Below, piece after piece: positions 1-8,362 of a stretch of 33,103 bases of DNA. The position numbers were made by a program, and so were the translations under genes. Origin of the DNA: an uncultured Alphaproteobacteria bacterium (lineage in GTDB: Bacteria; Pseudomonadota; Alphaproteobacteria; Caulobacterales; Caulobacteraceae); assembly GCA_937920085.1 (NCBI GenBank), contig CALETE010000038.1:1-33103 (forward strand), in the 5' to 3' direction. Under the pieces are notes generated by a model, which saw only the letters and a list, made by a program, of their open reading frames with translations, searched no databases and was not told the DNA's origin. Within the stretch, counting starts at the first letter, position 1; the number at the start of each line of letters is the position of its first letter.

Positions 1-32
1 GCCTCAGAAAGGGTGTAACGCGCCGCGCTCAT
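1..32 (-). CDS. possible 5' end of a divergent gene, cut by the window edge
   Basis: An ATG on the minus strand at 32 opens a frame that runs to the window edge and reads MSAARYTLSEA. It would be divergent from the potassium transporter gene starting at 84. Only about ten codons are visible, there is no clear ribosome binding site, and I cannot assign a family. The only support is an open frame in a position where a divergent neighbour would be expected. Confidence 0.25.
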   Translation of the reverse strand, partial: MSAARYTLSE

Positions 33-83
33 GACGGCATTGGGCCGCCGATGGGACCTTTGTTGCGTTCCCGGAGATGAGAG

Positions 84-2000
84 ATGGCTGGTCCGGCAAG
101 TGACGCCCAAGAGGCGGCCGAGGATTCCCATCATCACCCTAAAGCGGATGGACTCACCGCCCTGGCGCTTGGTGCCATGGGGGTTGTGTTTGGCGACATA
201 GGGACGAGCCCGCTCTACGCCATGCGAGAGGCCCTCAGCCATGTTCCGCATGGTTCCAGCGCCATGGGCGTTATGGGGGTTGTCTCTCTTGTCTTCTGGG
301 CACTCATCATTGTCGTCACGATTAAGTATGTGATTTTTGTCATGCGCGCCGACAACAAGGGCGAAGGTGGCACCTTGGCGCTGATGGCCTTGGCGCAGAG
401 GGCACTCGGCAAGCGCTCAACAACCGTTTTCGCCCTGGGGGTCTGTGGCGCTGCACTTTTCTACGGGGACGGTCTTATCACCCCCGCGGTTTCGGTCCTT
501 TCAGCTGTCGAGCTTCTCAAGGATGCGCCTGGGGTCGGGGGGATCTTTACGCCCATAGTTCTGCCACTGGCTGGCGTGATCCTGATCGTTCTGTTTCTGG
601 TCCAATCCCGTGGAACCGCCAGCGTGGGCAGGTTTTTTGGTCCCATTATGGTGGTCTGGTTTTTGACCCTGGCCGCCCTGGGAATTCACCATGTGATTGA
701 GACGCCCGCCATTCTGAAGGCGATTAATCCCTATTACGGCTTCCACCTGCTCACTAGCCACGGGATCGTCGGCTTTATCATCCTCGGCAGCGTATTTCTC
801 GCCGTCACAGGGGCTGAGGCCCTGTATGCGGACATGGGACATTTCGGCAAGGATCCCATTCGGGCCGCGTGGCTCGGCATGGCGCTTCCATGCCTACTCA
901 TTCAATATTTCGGCCAAGGTGCCCTGGTCTTGGCCCACCCTGAGGCCGCCAAGGATCCCTTCTTCGCCATTATTCCCCACGCAGTCTATTGGCCGGTCCT
1001 GCTGCTCTCCATCGCTGCGACCGTCATCGCAAGCCAGGCCGTAATCACGGGTGCCTTCTCGATGACCCAGCAGGCCGTCCAGTTGGGCCTCCTGCCTCGC
1101 ATAGACATCCGTCGGACCAGTGAAACCGTCGCTGGGCAGATCTATGTCCCCCAGATCAATACCATGCTTTTGGTCGGCGTTTTGATCTTGCTGGTGCTGT
1201 TCAGGACGTCGTCCAACATGGCGGCGGCCTATGGCATCGCGGTGACGGGGACCATGGTGATCACGGTCATTCTGGAATTCATTGTCGCCAGAAACTATTG
1301 GAAATGGAGCCTGGGCTCGACCTTGATGGTCGTACTGCCCTTGCTTGTGATCGATGTCAGCTTCCTTGGCGCCAATATGCTCAAGGTTTTCGACGGTGGT
1401 TGGTTCCCACTTCTGTTCGGCTTCACCATTGTGATCACCATGTGGACCTGGACCCGGGGCACTCAGATCCTGGCAGAAAAAACCCGGCGCGATTCTTTGC
1501 CCCTGCTTGAGTTGATCGAAATCCTGAAGGCACGACCGCCACACCGGGCACCGGGCACCGCGATCTTCCTGACATCCGACCTAGAAATGGCTCCCGTCGC
1601 GCTTATGCACAACCTCAAGCACAACAAGGTTTTGCACGAGAAAAACATCATTCTGACCGTGGTCAGCACAGAGACGCCCAGGGTTAAGGAAGACGACCGG
1701 GTCAAGATCGACCAGATCAATGACGACTTCAAAAAGGTCACCATTTCCTACGGCTTCATGGAAAGCCCGAACCTGCCCAAGGCCCTGGGGCTTTGCCGCA
1801 AGCTGGGGCTGAAGTTCGACATCATGGCCACCAGCTTCTTCCTCGGGCGACGATCCGTGGTGGCCTCGGCCCAGTCGGGCATGCCCCTCTGGCAGGACAA
1901 GCTCTTCATCTTCCTGATGCGCAATGCCGCCAATCCTACGGACTTCTTCAAGATCCCGCCGGGGCGCGTTGTGGAACTGGGCACTCAGGTCACCGTTTAA
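84..2000 (+). CDS. kup: Kup-family potassium uptake protein
   Basis: This 638-residue inner-membrane protein imports K+ together with protons, the role of the KUP/HAK/KT family. The family signature GDIGTSPLYA lies at residues 37-46, followed by the conserved YGDGLITPAVSVLSAVE stretch. About twelve hydrophobic segments fill residues 25-460, and a soluble C-terminal domain of roughly 170 residues follows, all at the length usual for bacterial Kup. The ATG at 84 has GGAG eight bases upstream, which supports this start. The gene stands alone, about 130 bp before argG on the same strand. Family assignment is firm; substrate is inferred from the family. Confidence 0.95.
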   Translation: MAGPASDAQEAAEDSHHHPKADGLTALALGAMGVVFGDIGTSPLYAMREALSHVPHGSSAMGVMGVVSLVFWALIIVVTIKYVIFVMRADNKGEGGTLALMALAQRALGKRSTTVFALGVCGAALFYGDGLITPAVSVLSAVELLKDAPGVGGIFTPIVLPLAGVILIVLFLVQSRGTASVGRFFGPIMVVWFLTLAALGIHHVIETPAILKAINPYYGFHLLTSHGIVGFIILGSVFLAVTGAEALYADMGHFGKDPIRAAWLGMALPCLLIQYFGQGALVLAHPEAAKDPFFAIIPHAVYWPVLLLSIAATVIASQAVITGAFSMTQQAVQLGLLPRIDIRRTSETVAGQIYVPQINTMLLVGVLILLVLFRTSSNMAAAYGIAVTGTMVITVILEFIVARNYWKWSLGSTLMVVLPLLVIDVSFLGANMLKVFDGGWFPLLFGFTIVITMWTWTRGTQILAEKTRRDSLPLLELIEILKARPPHRAPGTAIFLTSDLEMAPVALMHNLKHNKVLHEKNIILTVVSTETPRVKEDDRVKIDQINDDFKKVTISYGFMESPNLPKALGLCRKLGLKFDIMATSFFLGRRSVVASAQSGMPLWQDKLFIFLMRNAANPTDFFKIPPGRVVELGTQVTV

Positions 2001-2054
2001 GTCACATCCCTACCACCTGGGGATTTTTCCCCTTCGATTGGTCTTGTGGCGAGG

Positions 2055-2075
2055 GGCGTTTGCCTCTTAAACGCC
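2055..2075 (+). other. hairpin between kup and argG
   Basis: GGCGTTT at 2055-2061 pairs perfectly with AAACGCC at 2069-2075 around a seven-base loop. No run of T follows, so it is not a textbook intrinsic terminator. It could be a weak terminator of kup or part of the argG leader. I see nothing that decides between these. Confidence 0.35.
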
Positions 2076-2129
2076 GCAACCAAACCCAGCGCGCCACCGC
2101 GGCGCCATTGATTTGAAGGACGTGCGCCC

Positions 2130-3353
2130 ATGGCCGCCCCCATCAAGAAAGTCGTCCTCGCCTATTCCGGCGGTCTGGACACCTCCATCATCCTGAAATG
2201 GCTTCAGACCGAATACGGGGCGGAGGTCATCACCTTCACCGCTGATCTGGGTCAGGGCGAGGAAATCGAACCGGCCCGGGCCAAGGCCCTGGCGGCCGGG
2301 GTCAAGCCCGAGAACATCTTCATTGAGGATGTCCGCGAGGAGTTTGTTCGCGACTTCGTCTTCCCCATGTTCCGGGCCAATACGGTCTATGAGGGCCAGT
2401 ACCTGCTGGGCACCTCCATTGCCCGCCCCCTGATCGCCAAGCGCCAGATCGAGATCGCTCGCATGACCGGCGCGGACGCCGTCAGCCATGGCGCCACGGG
2501 CAAGGGCAACGACCAGGTTCGCTTTGAGCTGGGCTATTACGCCCTGGAGCCGGACATCCATGTCATCGCCCCCTGGCGGGAGTGGGACTTCAAGAGCCGC
2601 GAGGCCCTTTTGGAGTTCGCCGAACAGCACCAGATCCAGATCACCAAGGACAAACGTGGCGAGGCCCCCTTCAGCGTCGACGCCAACCTTCTGCACTCGT
2701 CCTCCGAGGGCAAGGTGCTGGAAGACCCCGCCGTCGAGGCCCCGGAATTCGTGCACATGCGGACCATCGCGCCTGAGGATGCGCCCGATACGCCCACCGT
2801 CTTTACCATGGACTTCGAAAAGGGTGATCCCGTCGCCATTGACGGGGTGCCCATGTCGCCGGCCACCCTGCTGACCAAGCTGAACCAGCTGGGCCATGAC
2901 AATGGTGTCGGTCGCCTGGATCTGGTGGAAAACCGTTTTGTCGGCATGAAGTCCCGCGGTGTCTACGAGACGCCGGGCGGCACCATCCTGTTGGCCGCCC
3001 ACCGGGGCATTGAGAGCATCACCCTCGACCGGGGCTCCATGCACCTGAAGGACGAGCTCATGCCCCGCTATGCGTCCCTGATCTATAACGGCTTCTGGTT
3101 CGCGCCAGAGCGGGAAATGCTGCAGGCAGCCATCGATCTCAGCCAGACCCATGTAAGCGGTCAGGTGCGGGTGAAGCTGTACAAGGGCAATGTCACCATC
3201 ATCGGCCGCACCAGCCCCTATTCCCTCTATGATCAGGACCTGGTGACCTTTGAAGAGGGCAAGGTGGCCTATGACCACCGGGACGCCGCGGGCTTTATCA
3301 AGCTCAACGCCCTGCGCCTTCGGGTCGCCGCAAGGCGCGATCGTCGGGCCTAG
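2130..3353 (+). CDS. argG: argininosuccinate synthase
   Basis: This enzyme joins citrulline and aspartate using ATP to make argininosuccinate, the penultimate step of arginine synthesis, in the cytoplasm. The 407-residue protein has the N-type ATP pyrophosphatase loop AYSGGLDTS at residues 11-19. The conserved SHGATGKGNDQVRFEL stretch follows, and the remainder aligns by eye with class I argininosuccinate synthases over their full usual length of about 400 residues. The start at 2130 places the nucleotide loop where the family has it. It is preceded by kup and followed after about 95 bp by a MAPEG gene, so it is not in an arginine operon here. Confidence 0.97.
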   Translation: MAAPIKKVVLAYSGGLDTSIILKWLQTEYGAEVITFTADLGQGEEIEPARAKALAAGVKPENIFIEDVREEFVRDFVFPMFRANTVYEGQYLLGTSIARPLIAKRQIEIARMTGADAVSHGATGKGNDQVRFELGYYALEPDIHVIAPWREWDFKSREALLEFAEQHQIQITKDKRGEAPFSVDANLLHSSSEGKVLEDPAVEAPEFVHMRTIAPEDAPDTPTVFTMDFEKGDPVAIDGVPMSPATLLTKLNQLGHDNGVGRLDLVENRFVGMKSRGVYETPGGTILLAAHRGIESITLDRGSMHLKDELMPRYASLIYNGFWFAPEREMLQAAIDLSQTHVSGQVRVKLYKGNVTIIGRTSPYSLYDQDLVTFEEGKVAYDHRDAAGFIKLNALRLRVAARRDRRA

Positions 3354-3395
3354 GACGTCGCCCGGATCGCGGACCTTTTCAGATTCGGCGGATTG

Positions 3396-3441
3396 CCCCA
3401 ATATCGGTGTCAGGGCGTTCTTGAGACGCCGATCATTGGGG
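3396..3441 (+). promoter_or_regulatory. imperfect dyad immediately upstream of the MAPEG gene
   Basis: CCCCAAT plus TCGG at 3396-3407 mirrors CCGA plus ATTGGGG at 3429-3441, with short internal mismatches and a 21-base loop. The right arm ends eight bases before the ATG at 3449, so its GGGG overlaps the only purine-rich stretch that could serve as ribosome binding site. It could be an operator or an RNA fold that masks translation initiation. Confidence 0.35.
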
Positions 3442-3448
3442 TAATTGC

Positions 3449-3856
3449 ATGCAAGCTCATTCACTGGTGGCTATCGTCACCCTCTTGGCAGGTCTGACCT
3501 ATCTCTGGATGGGTCTTCAGGTGGGCGGTGCCCGTCGCAAATCCGGCATTTCCGCGCCTGCCATGACCGGCGATCCCCTGCTGGAGCGCACCATCAGGGC
3601 GCACTACAACACCCTGGAAGCCATGCCGATCTTCCTGCCGGCCCTGTGGATCTTCGCCGTCGTCTGGAATGACATGGTTGCTGCCGGGCTTGGTCTGGTC
3701 TGGATCATCGGTCGGGTGATCTATGCCCGCGGCTATGCGCAGGCTGCTGAAAAGCGCGAAATGGGCTTTATGATCCAGATTCTGGCCACGGCCGTCCTGG
3801 TGTTTGGCGCCCTGGGAAAGCTCGTCTGGAACCTTGTTCAGGGCGGCACCATCTGA
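3449..3856 (+). CDS. MAPEG-family membrane protein
   Basis: This 135-residue integral membrane protein belongs to the MAPEG superfamily (membrane-associated proteins in eicosanoid and glutathione metabolism). It has about four hydrophobic segments, beginning with residues 4-24. The middle contains the family-typical stretch with RAHYNTLEAMPIFLPALW, where the eukaryotic members bind glutathione. Bacterial members are mostly uncharacterised, so no substrate can be given. The start at 3449 gives a normal family length. A second, diverged MAPEG gene lies in the tRNA-Gly island at 10187-10597; the two share the fold but are clearly not a recent duplication. Confidence 0.85.
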   Translation: MQAHSLVAIVTLLAGLTYLWMGLQVGGARRKSGISAPAMTGDPLLERTIRAHYNTLEAMPIFLPALWIFAVVWNDMVAAGLGLVWIIGRVIYARGYAQAAEKREMGFMIQILATAVLVFGALGKLVWNLVQGGTI

Positions 3857-3928
3857 TTTCGTATGAAATCCGGGCGCGGTGAGGTTTGACCCTTCGCTGC
3901 GCCCGGATCCTTCGCCTATAGGAGGGCC

Positions 3929-4561
3929 ATGAGCGCCCTTCCCGTCGATCCCGCCCGCTATGTGACCTTTCTTGGGGTCATGGCCGTCATGGCGATTACG
4001 CCGGGCCCAGCCAATGTGTTTGCCATCGCCACCGGCGCCCAGAGGGGCAAGGGTGCCGCCCTGTTGGGCATGGTGGGCATGAACACCGCCTCCCTGGTTT
4101 GGTTTGCTGGCGCGGCCCTGGGCCTTGGCACCCTGGTCATGGCCTTCCCCAAGGCCTTCCATCTGATCGCCCTGGCAGGAGCGGCCTATGTGGCCTGGCT
4201 AGGGATCAAATCCATCACCTCCAGTTTCAAGCCCGCAGATCCCCAGGCCCTCGCGCACCAGCCCACAGGCCGATCGGCCTTCGTCGATGGATTTGCGGTC
4301 CAGATTTCCAACCCCAAGGCGGTGCTGTTCTTCACCGCTGTCCTGCCGCCCTTTCTCGATCCGCACCGCCCCCTGCCCGCCCAGTTAGCCGCCTTTGCCA
4401 TGGCCACCATCGGCTTCGACGTGATCTCCATGAGCGCCTATGGCCTGGGCGGCGCAGCCCTGGCAGCCAAGATGAACGAGCCCCGGTTCCGTCGGGGGTT
4501 CCAGATTGGGGTCGGGGTTCTATTGATCGCCGCCGCAACCTTGATGGCACTTCGCCATTGA
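3929..4561 (+). CDS. LysE-family translocator
   Basis: A 210-residue inner-membrane protein of the LysE/RhtB exporter family, whose members export amino acids such as lysine, homoserine or threonine. The N-terminal segment MAITPGPANVFAIATGAQRGKGAAL carries the family's conserved TPGP motif and the following glycine-rich stretch. Five to six hydrophobic segments cover the protein, and ISNPKAVLFFTAVLPPFLD is the conserved central motif. A strong GGAGG lies about five bases before the ATG at 3929. The substrate cannot be deduced from sequence or neighbours. Confidence 0.9.
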   Translation: MSALPVDPARYVTFLGVMAVMAITPGPANVFAIATGAQRGKGAALLGMVGMNTASLVWFAGAALGLGTLVMAFPKAFHLIALAGAAYVAWLGIKSITSSFKPADPQALAHQPTGRSAFVDGFAVQISNPKAVLFFTAVLPPFLDPHRPLPAQLAAFAMATIGFDVISMSAYGLGGAALAAKMNEPRFRRGFQIGVGVLLIAAATLMALRH

Positions 4562-4613
4562 CGATGCATCCTCGCCACGGTGTGGTGCGTCTTGTTAGGA
4601 TCAGGAGACTGTC

Positions 4614-5162
4614 ATGAAGCTAACTGCGCCCCTCGCCTCCCTTGTCTTGACCGCAGCGCTCAGCGGCTGCGCCACCACCACGGCCTATCAGCCCCGGACA
4701 CCCCAGTCGGCCCAAGGCTTTGTGGACACCAAGCTTGAGGACAATCGGTACCGGATCAGCTTTGCGGGAAACACCGTCACCTCCCGGGAGACGGTGGAGA
4801 CCTATCTGCTCTATCGCGCGGCTGAGCTGACCCTGGCCCAGGGATTTGAGACCTTCCTGGTGGTGGATCGCCACACGGACTCCAAAACCCGGATCTTGGA
4901 CCTGCCCGATCATTGGGCTGGCAGCTATGGCGGATGGCGCCCGGACTGGAGCTTTTCCTATGGCTTTGGCTGGGACCCCTATTGGGGCGATCCCCGCCTG
5001 GGCTTTGGTCGCCACCGGGAGGCCATGAAGATCGAGAAGTTCGAGGCTGCCGCTGAAATCCTTATGGTCAAAGGCGCCAAAGACCCCGCCGACCCTAAAG
5101 CCTTCGATGCCCGCAGCATCATGACCAATCTGGGACCAAAGGTGGTGCGGCCCAAACCTTAA
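4614..5162 (+). CDS. CC0125/CC1285-family lipoprotein
   Basis: This 182-residue protein begins with a lipoprotein signal peptide: basic residue K2, a hydrophobic stretch, and the lipobox LSGC with the lipidated cysteine at position 19. The mature part includes YRISFAGN and ETVETYLLYRAAELT, which I recognise from a lipoprotein family named after Caulobacter crescentus CC0125/CC1285; no function is established for it. Residues 100-125 are rich in Trp, Tyr and Gly. AGGAG lies eight bases before the ATG. The next gene converges on it with a gap of only 23 bp. Confidence 0.85.
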   Translation: MKLTAPLASLVLTAALSGCATTTAYQPRTPQSAQGFVDTKLEDNRYRISFAGNTVTSRETVETYLLYRAAELTLAQGFETFLVVDRHTDSKTRILDLPDHWAGSYGGWRPDWSFSYGFGWDPYWGDPRLGFGRHREAMKIEKFEAAAEILMVKGAKDPADPKAFDARSIMTNLGPKVVRPKP

Positions 5163-5185
5163 GCCGCACCCCTCAACTTCGGTTT

Positions 5186-6343
5186 CTAGACCGTCTCTTC
5201 GGTGAAGGTCAGGCCCGCCCGGGCATGCAGGCGGTCGATCAGCTTTTGGCCCATGGCCGCGCCGGGCACCCAGATGCCGCCGGCAACCTCGGGGCAATCC
5301 TTCACCAGGCAGATGGCGGATTCAGCGATGATCTTGGAGGTGGAGCCATAGCCCGGGTCCTTGTCCCCATAGACCGCCCCGCGCACCTGGCTGCCATCGG
5401 CATCCAGGCCGATGAAGACCAGATCATAGAAGCCGTTCTCGCGCTCTTCCTTGCTGGGGCCTTCGCCGGGCTGGGGGCCGCCGACCCCGCCCAAATCGGT
5501 GAATTCGGTGGAGGAACCGGGCGCCGTGACGCTCATCTCGTCATAGACGAAGTCTGTGCCATAGGCGTGGCCCTGGAGCAGGTTGGAGCGGTGGACATTC
5601 TTGGTGTTGATCACCGCCATCATGAAGGGGCCGACTTCGAGGCCAAGGTCGGGATCGACCTCCTTTTGGGTGCCTGTGGGCTGGGCGGGGCCCTGGAAGC
5701 CGGGGGTCAGGGCAAAGGGGCTCATCATCACCCCCATCAGGCTGGGGTCCTTCTGCATGGCCGCCATGGTCGCCTTGCCACTGGCCGCTGTGCCGCCGGA
5801 CAGACCGCCGCGCATATTGCGGACCCGGCCCTTCACCCGCGACACCGGATGGCCGAACTTGGCCTTTGCCAGGCCTTGGGTGAAGAGAACCCCCAACTCG
5901 AAGGGGATGGAGTCAAAGCCGCAGGAAAACACGATCCGCGCCCCGCTAGCCTTGGCCGCCGCTTCATGGGCGCCGATCATGGCGTGCATCCAGGTGGGTT
6001 CCCCCGACAGGTCCAGATAGTCGGTCCCTGCCGCCGCGCAGGCCGCCACCAGGTCCGACCCGTAAAGCTGATAGGGGCCCACCGTGGTCAGCACCGCCTT
6101 GGTGGCCTCCACCATGGCCTTGACCGAGGCCGCGTCCCCGGCGTCAGCGACGATCAAAGGCGTCTCCGCCGGGGCGCCGATCTCATCGCGCACCTGGGCC
6201 AGCTTGTCGGCCGAGCGGCCGGCCATGGCCCACTTGATCTCGCCGCCAACCCCATAGGTCTGCGCCAAATATTCCGCCACCAGCCGCCCGGTAAATCCGG
6301 TCGCGCCGTAAACGATGATGTCGAATTCTGCCTTGGGGTTCAT
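5186..6343 (-). CDS. saccharopine dehydrogenase-like NAD(P)-binding enzyme (trans-acting enoyl reductase type)
   Basis: The protein carries an N-terminal Rossmann motif, YGATGFTG at residues 12-19. It resembles saccharopine-dehydrogenase-like oxidoreductases, including mycobacterial trans-acting enoyl reductases and eukaryotic SCCPDH. The conserved sequence YLDLSGEPTWM and the stretch around CGFDSIPFELG are typical of the group. I chose the ATG at 6343 (385 residues) over the longer frame from 6412. AGGAGAGG sits six bases upstream of it, and the Rossmann motif then falls at the expected position, whereas the extension looks unlike any domain. The substrate is unknown. True saccharopine dehydrogenase activity is unlikely from the family. 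Confidence 0.85.
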   Translation of the reverse strand: MNPKAEFDIIVYGATGFTGRLVAEYLAQTYGVGGEIKWAMAGRSADKLAQVRDEIGAPAETPLIVADAGDAASVKAMVEATKAVLTTVGPYQLYGSDLVAACAAAGTDYLDLSGEPTWMHAMIGAHEAAAKASGARIVFSCGFDSIPFELGVLFTQGLAKAKFGHPVSRVKGRVRNMRGGLSGGTAASGKATMAAMQKDPSLMGVMMSPFALTPGFQGPAQPTGTQKEVDPDLGLEVGPFMMAVINTKNVHRSNLLQGHAYGTDFVYDEMSVTAPGSSTEFTDLGGVGGPQPGEGPSKEERENGFYDLVFIGLDADGSQVRGAVYGDKDPGYGSTSKIIAESAICLVKDCPEVAGGIWVPGAAMGQKLIDRLHARAGLTFTEETV

Positions 6344-6446
6344 GAGAGCCTCTCCTGGTTCTGATACCGTTTCTGGCAGAGCCGCCCGCGCCTGACCAGC
6401 ACCCAAGATCACGACAGGGTGGCGCGGCGGGCCGATTCAGCACCAA

Positions 6447-7820
6447 ATGCCAGCCCAATCGACCGACCTAGGCCCGAGCCCCATGCCCCTCTCTGCCCAA
6501 CTGCAAAGCGGTCTCGACCTTCACCGTCAGGGTTGCCTGGATGAGGCTCAGGCCATTTATGAGGGTATCCTCTCCCAGGACCCCGCAAATGTCGGGGCCT
6601 TGCGACTGATGGGGGTCATTGCCCTGCAGCGGGGCTGGCACAGCATTGCCCTGGCCTTCATCGATCAGGCCCTGGTCCATGAGCCTGATTTCGTGGACGC
6701 CCTTCTTGACCGCGCCCGGGTGCTCAGGGCCCTCAATCAGCTGAGCGACGCGCTGATCTCAATTGACCGCGCGCTCGCACTGGATCCCGCCTACACCCAG
6801 GCCTGGTCGAACCGGGGCAATGTGCTGAAAGACCTGGGTCGTCTTCAGGAGGCCATGGCCAGCTATGACCGCGCCCTCGCCCTCGACCCCAGCCAGCCCG
6901 AAGCCAGCTGGAATAAGGCCTGGGCCCTCTTGCTAACCGGCGATCTGGCCGCGGGCTGGCCCCTGCACGAAGTCCGTTGGCAGGTCTCGGGCCGGGCACC
7001 CCCGGTACATGACAAGCCCCAATGGCGGGGCGATACGGACCTAAGGGGCAAGACAATCCTGTTGCAGGGCGAGCAGGGATTTGGCGATGTTCTGCAATTC
7101 TGCCGCTATGCCCCCCTGGTGGCGGCCCGGGGCGCCAGGGTGATTTTGGAGGTGGACGCCAACCTCCGCGACCTGATGACCAGCCTTGAAGGGGTCGAAA
7201 CCCTCATTACCAAGGGCGAGCCCTATCCAGAGTTTGATCTCCACTGTCCCCTCCTCAGCCTTCCCTTGGCCTTTGGCACGACCCTTGAAACCATTCCCGG
7301 CCAGGCCCCCTATCTGCGGGCCGAACCAGCACGGGTCGAGGCCTGGGGCGCGCGTTATCCACGACAGACGGGGCGACCAAGACTGGGCCTGACCTGGAGC
7401 GGAAGCTTCAACCATCTCGAAGATGAGCGTCAGGACCCCCGCAGTCTGCCCCTGGCCGACCTCATCGCGGCCCTTCCTGCGGACGCGGACCTCTTCTGCC
7501 TCAACATCGCCTTTCGACCAGCCGACCGCGCCCTGCTGGCGCAGCGTCCGGACATCATTGTCCCGCCCCTCAAAGACTTTGCCGACACAGCCGCTCTGAT
7601 CGAAACCCTAGACCAGGTCATCACCATAGACACCGCCGTCGCCCACCTCTCCGGCGCCCTGGCCAAGCCCACCACCCTCCTGCTCCACGCCAATGCCGAC
7701 TGGCGCTGGCTGCAGGGGCGCAGCGACAGCCCTTGGTATCCGACGGTGCGGATCTACCGGCAGGACGTGGCGGGGGATTGGAGCGGGGTGTTGGGAGCGA
7801 TAAGCGGGAACTTGGCCTAG
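6447..7820 (+). CDS. TPR protein fused to a glycosyltransferase-9-like domain
   Basis: The 457-residue protein has two parts. Residues 18-150 are three to four tetratricopeptide repeats, visible as the recurring pattern ending ALxLDP (for example DRALALDP). Residues about 205-450 resemble the glycosyltransferase fold of heptosyltransferase-like (GT9-like) proteins. ILLQGEQGFGDVLQFCRYAP is the start of that domain, and VITIDTAVAHLSGALAKPTTLLL is the nucleotide-sugar-binding signature region. Proteins of this layout are common in alphaproteobacteria and may glycosylate proteins or envelope sugars; that is inference. No signal peptide is seen. The start at 6447 is uncertain: an ATG at 6483 is also possible and neither has a good ribosome binding site. 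Confidence 0.85.
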   Translation: MPAQSTDLGPSPMPLSAQLQSGLDLHRQGCLDEAQAIYEGILSQDPANVGALRLMGVIALQRGWHSIALAFIDQALVHEPDFVDALLDRARVLRALNQLSDALISIDRALALDPAYTQAWSNRGNVLKDLGRLQEAMASYDRALALDPSQPEASWNKAWALLLTGDLAAGWPLHEVRWQVSGRAPPVHDKPQWRGDTDLRGKTILLQGEQGFGDVLQFCRYAPLVAARGARVILEVDANLRDLMTSLEGVETLITKGEPYPEFDLHCPLLSLPLAFGTTLETIPGQAPYLRAEPARVEAWGARYPRQTGRPRLGLTWSGSFNHLEDERQDPRSLPLADLIAALPADADLFCLNIAFRPADRALLAQRPDIIVPPLKDFADTAALIETLDQVITIDTAVAHLSGALAKPTTLLLHANADWRWLQGRSDSPWYPTVRIYRQDVAGDWSGVLGAISGNLA

Positions 7821-7884
7821 AAATCCCGCGACCAGACACGCGGAAACAAGGCTCGCGCCCGGGTCTTTCAGAATGAGGTGGTTT

Positions 7885-7907
7885 TCGAATTTCTGGAGCG
7901 GGCGAAG
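7885..7907. repeat. left attachment-site copy (tRNA-Gly 3' fragment)
   Basis: These 23 bases are identical to 10965-10987 and include TGGAGCGGGCGAAG, the minus-strand image of the tRNA-Gly 3' end with CCA. It marks the distal boundary of the island. Before insertion, the TPR gene ending at 7820 would have converged directly on the tRNA gene. Confidence 0.8.
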
Positions 7908-7957
7908 TCAGACATGTTCTTTGCGCTCATCGCAAGACTAGACGCGCCTGCGGATCA

Positions 7958-8287
7958 CTACTGACTGGGAGCCGAGTCTGCGCCTTCGAGAAGTAAAACT
8001 CGGTTCATCTCGGTAAGCTCATTGATGCGGAGATCCTTTAAAGGGAGATATTCCGGAGAGTTGTACCAAGTCTCAGCCGCAGCGAGGCTCGGAAAGCGCA
8101 GAATAGCCGCCCAGTTGCCGTCCCGCTTGCCCTCCAAGACCTTCGGTGTCGGCGTCCCGGCAAGGAGTTCTCCGCCAAAGTCTGCGACCGTAGCGAGGGC
8201 GCTCTGTCCATAGCGCGTCATAGTTTCCTCAAAGCTCTTAGCCCTGATCTGGACCATGATGAAGGCTGGGGTCGGGGAATTGCTCAT
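7958..8287 (-). CDS. DUF1330 family protein
   Basis: A 109-residue cytoplasmic protein of the DUF1330 family, a dimeric alpha-beta barrel related to small monooxygenase-like folds with no established reaction. Recognisable family features are FIMVQIRAKSFEETMTRYG at the N-terminus, the central GKRDGNWAAILRFPSLAAAE stretch, and the WYNSPEYLPLKDLR motif. I place the start at 8287. The longer frame from 8344 adds about 19 residues that do not fit the family and run close to the upstream porin stop at 8363. It is the last gene of the island's minus-strand cluster, 50 bp from the left attachment repeat. Confidence 0.85.
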   Translation of the reverse strand: MSNSPTPAFIMVQIRAKSFEETMTRYGQSALATVADFGGELLAGTPTPKVLEGKRDGNWAAILRFPSLAAAETWYNSPEYLPLKDLRINELTEMNRVLLLEGADSAPSQ

Positions 8288-8362
8288 CGCTTCGTTGTCC
8301 TTGATGATGAAGACTTTGTCCGATTGCACTAACCGGAAACCCAACCCACTTTGGGGGTCGGC

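Noticed and set aside
2067..3464. Long open frame (465 codons) on the strand opposite argG
   Set aside because: It mirrors a certain gene in high-GC DNA, has Gly/Asp/Leu-rich composition typical of antisense frames and no recognisable motif.
5225..6364. Open frame of 379 codons opposite the saccharopine-dehydrogenase-like gene
   Set aside because: Low-complexity His/Gly/Ala composition and no motif; the minus-strand gene has a Rossmann loop and a good ribosome binding site.
7821..7964. Forty-seven in-frame codons after the TPR gene stop, ending TGA at 7962-7964, suggesting a readthrough extension or gene remnant
   Set aside because: The stretch crosses the left attachment repeat at 7885-7907, so it is a chance join of host and island DNA.
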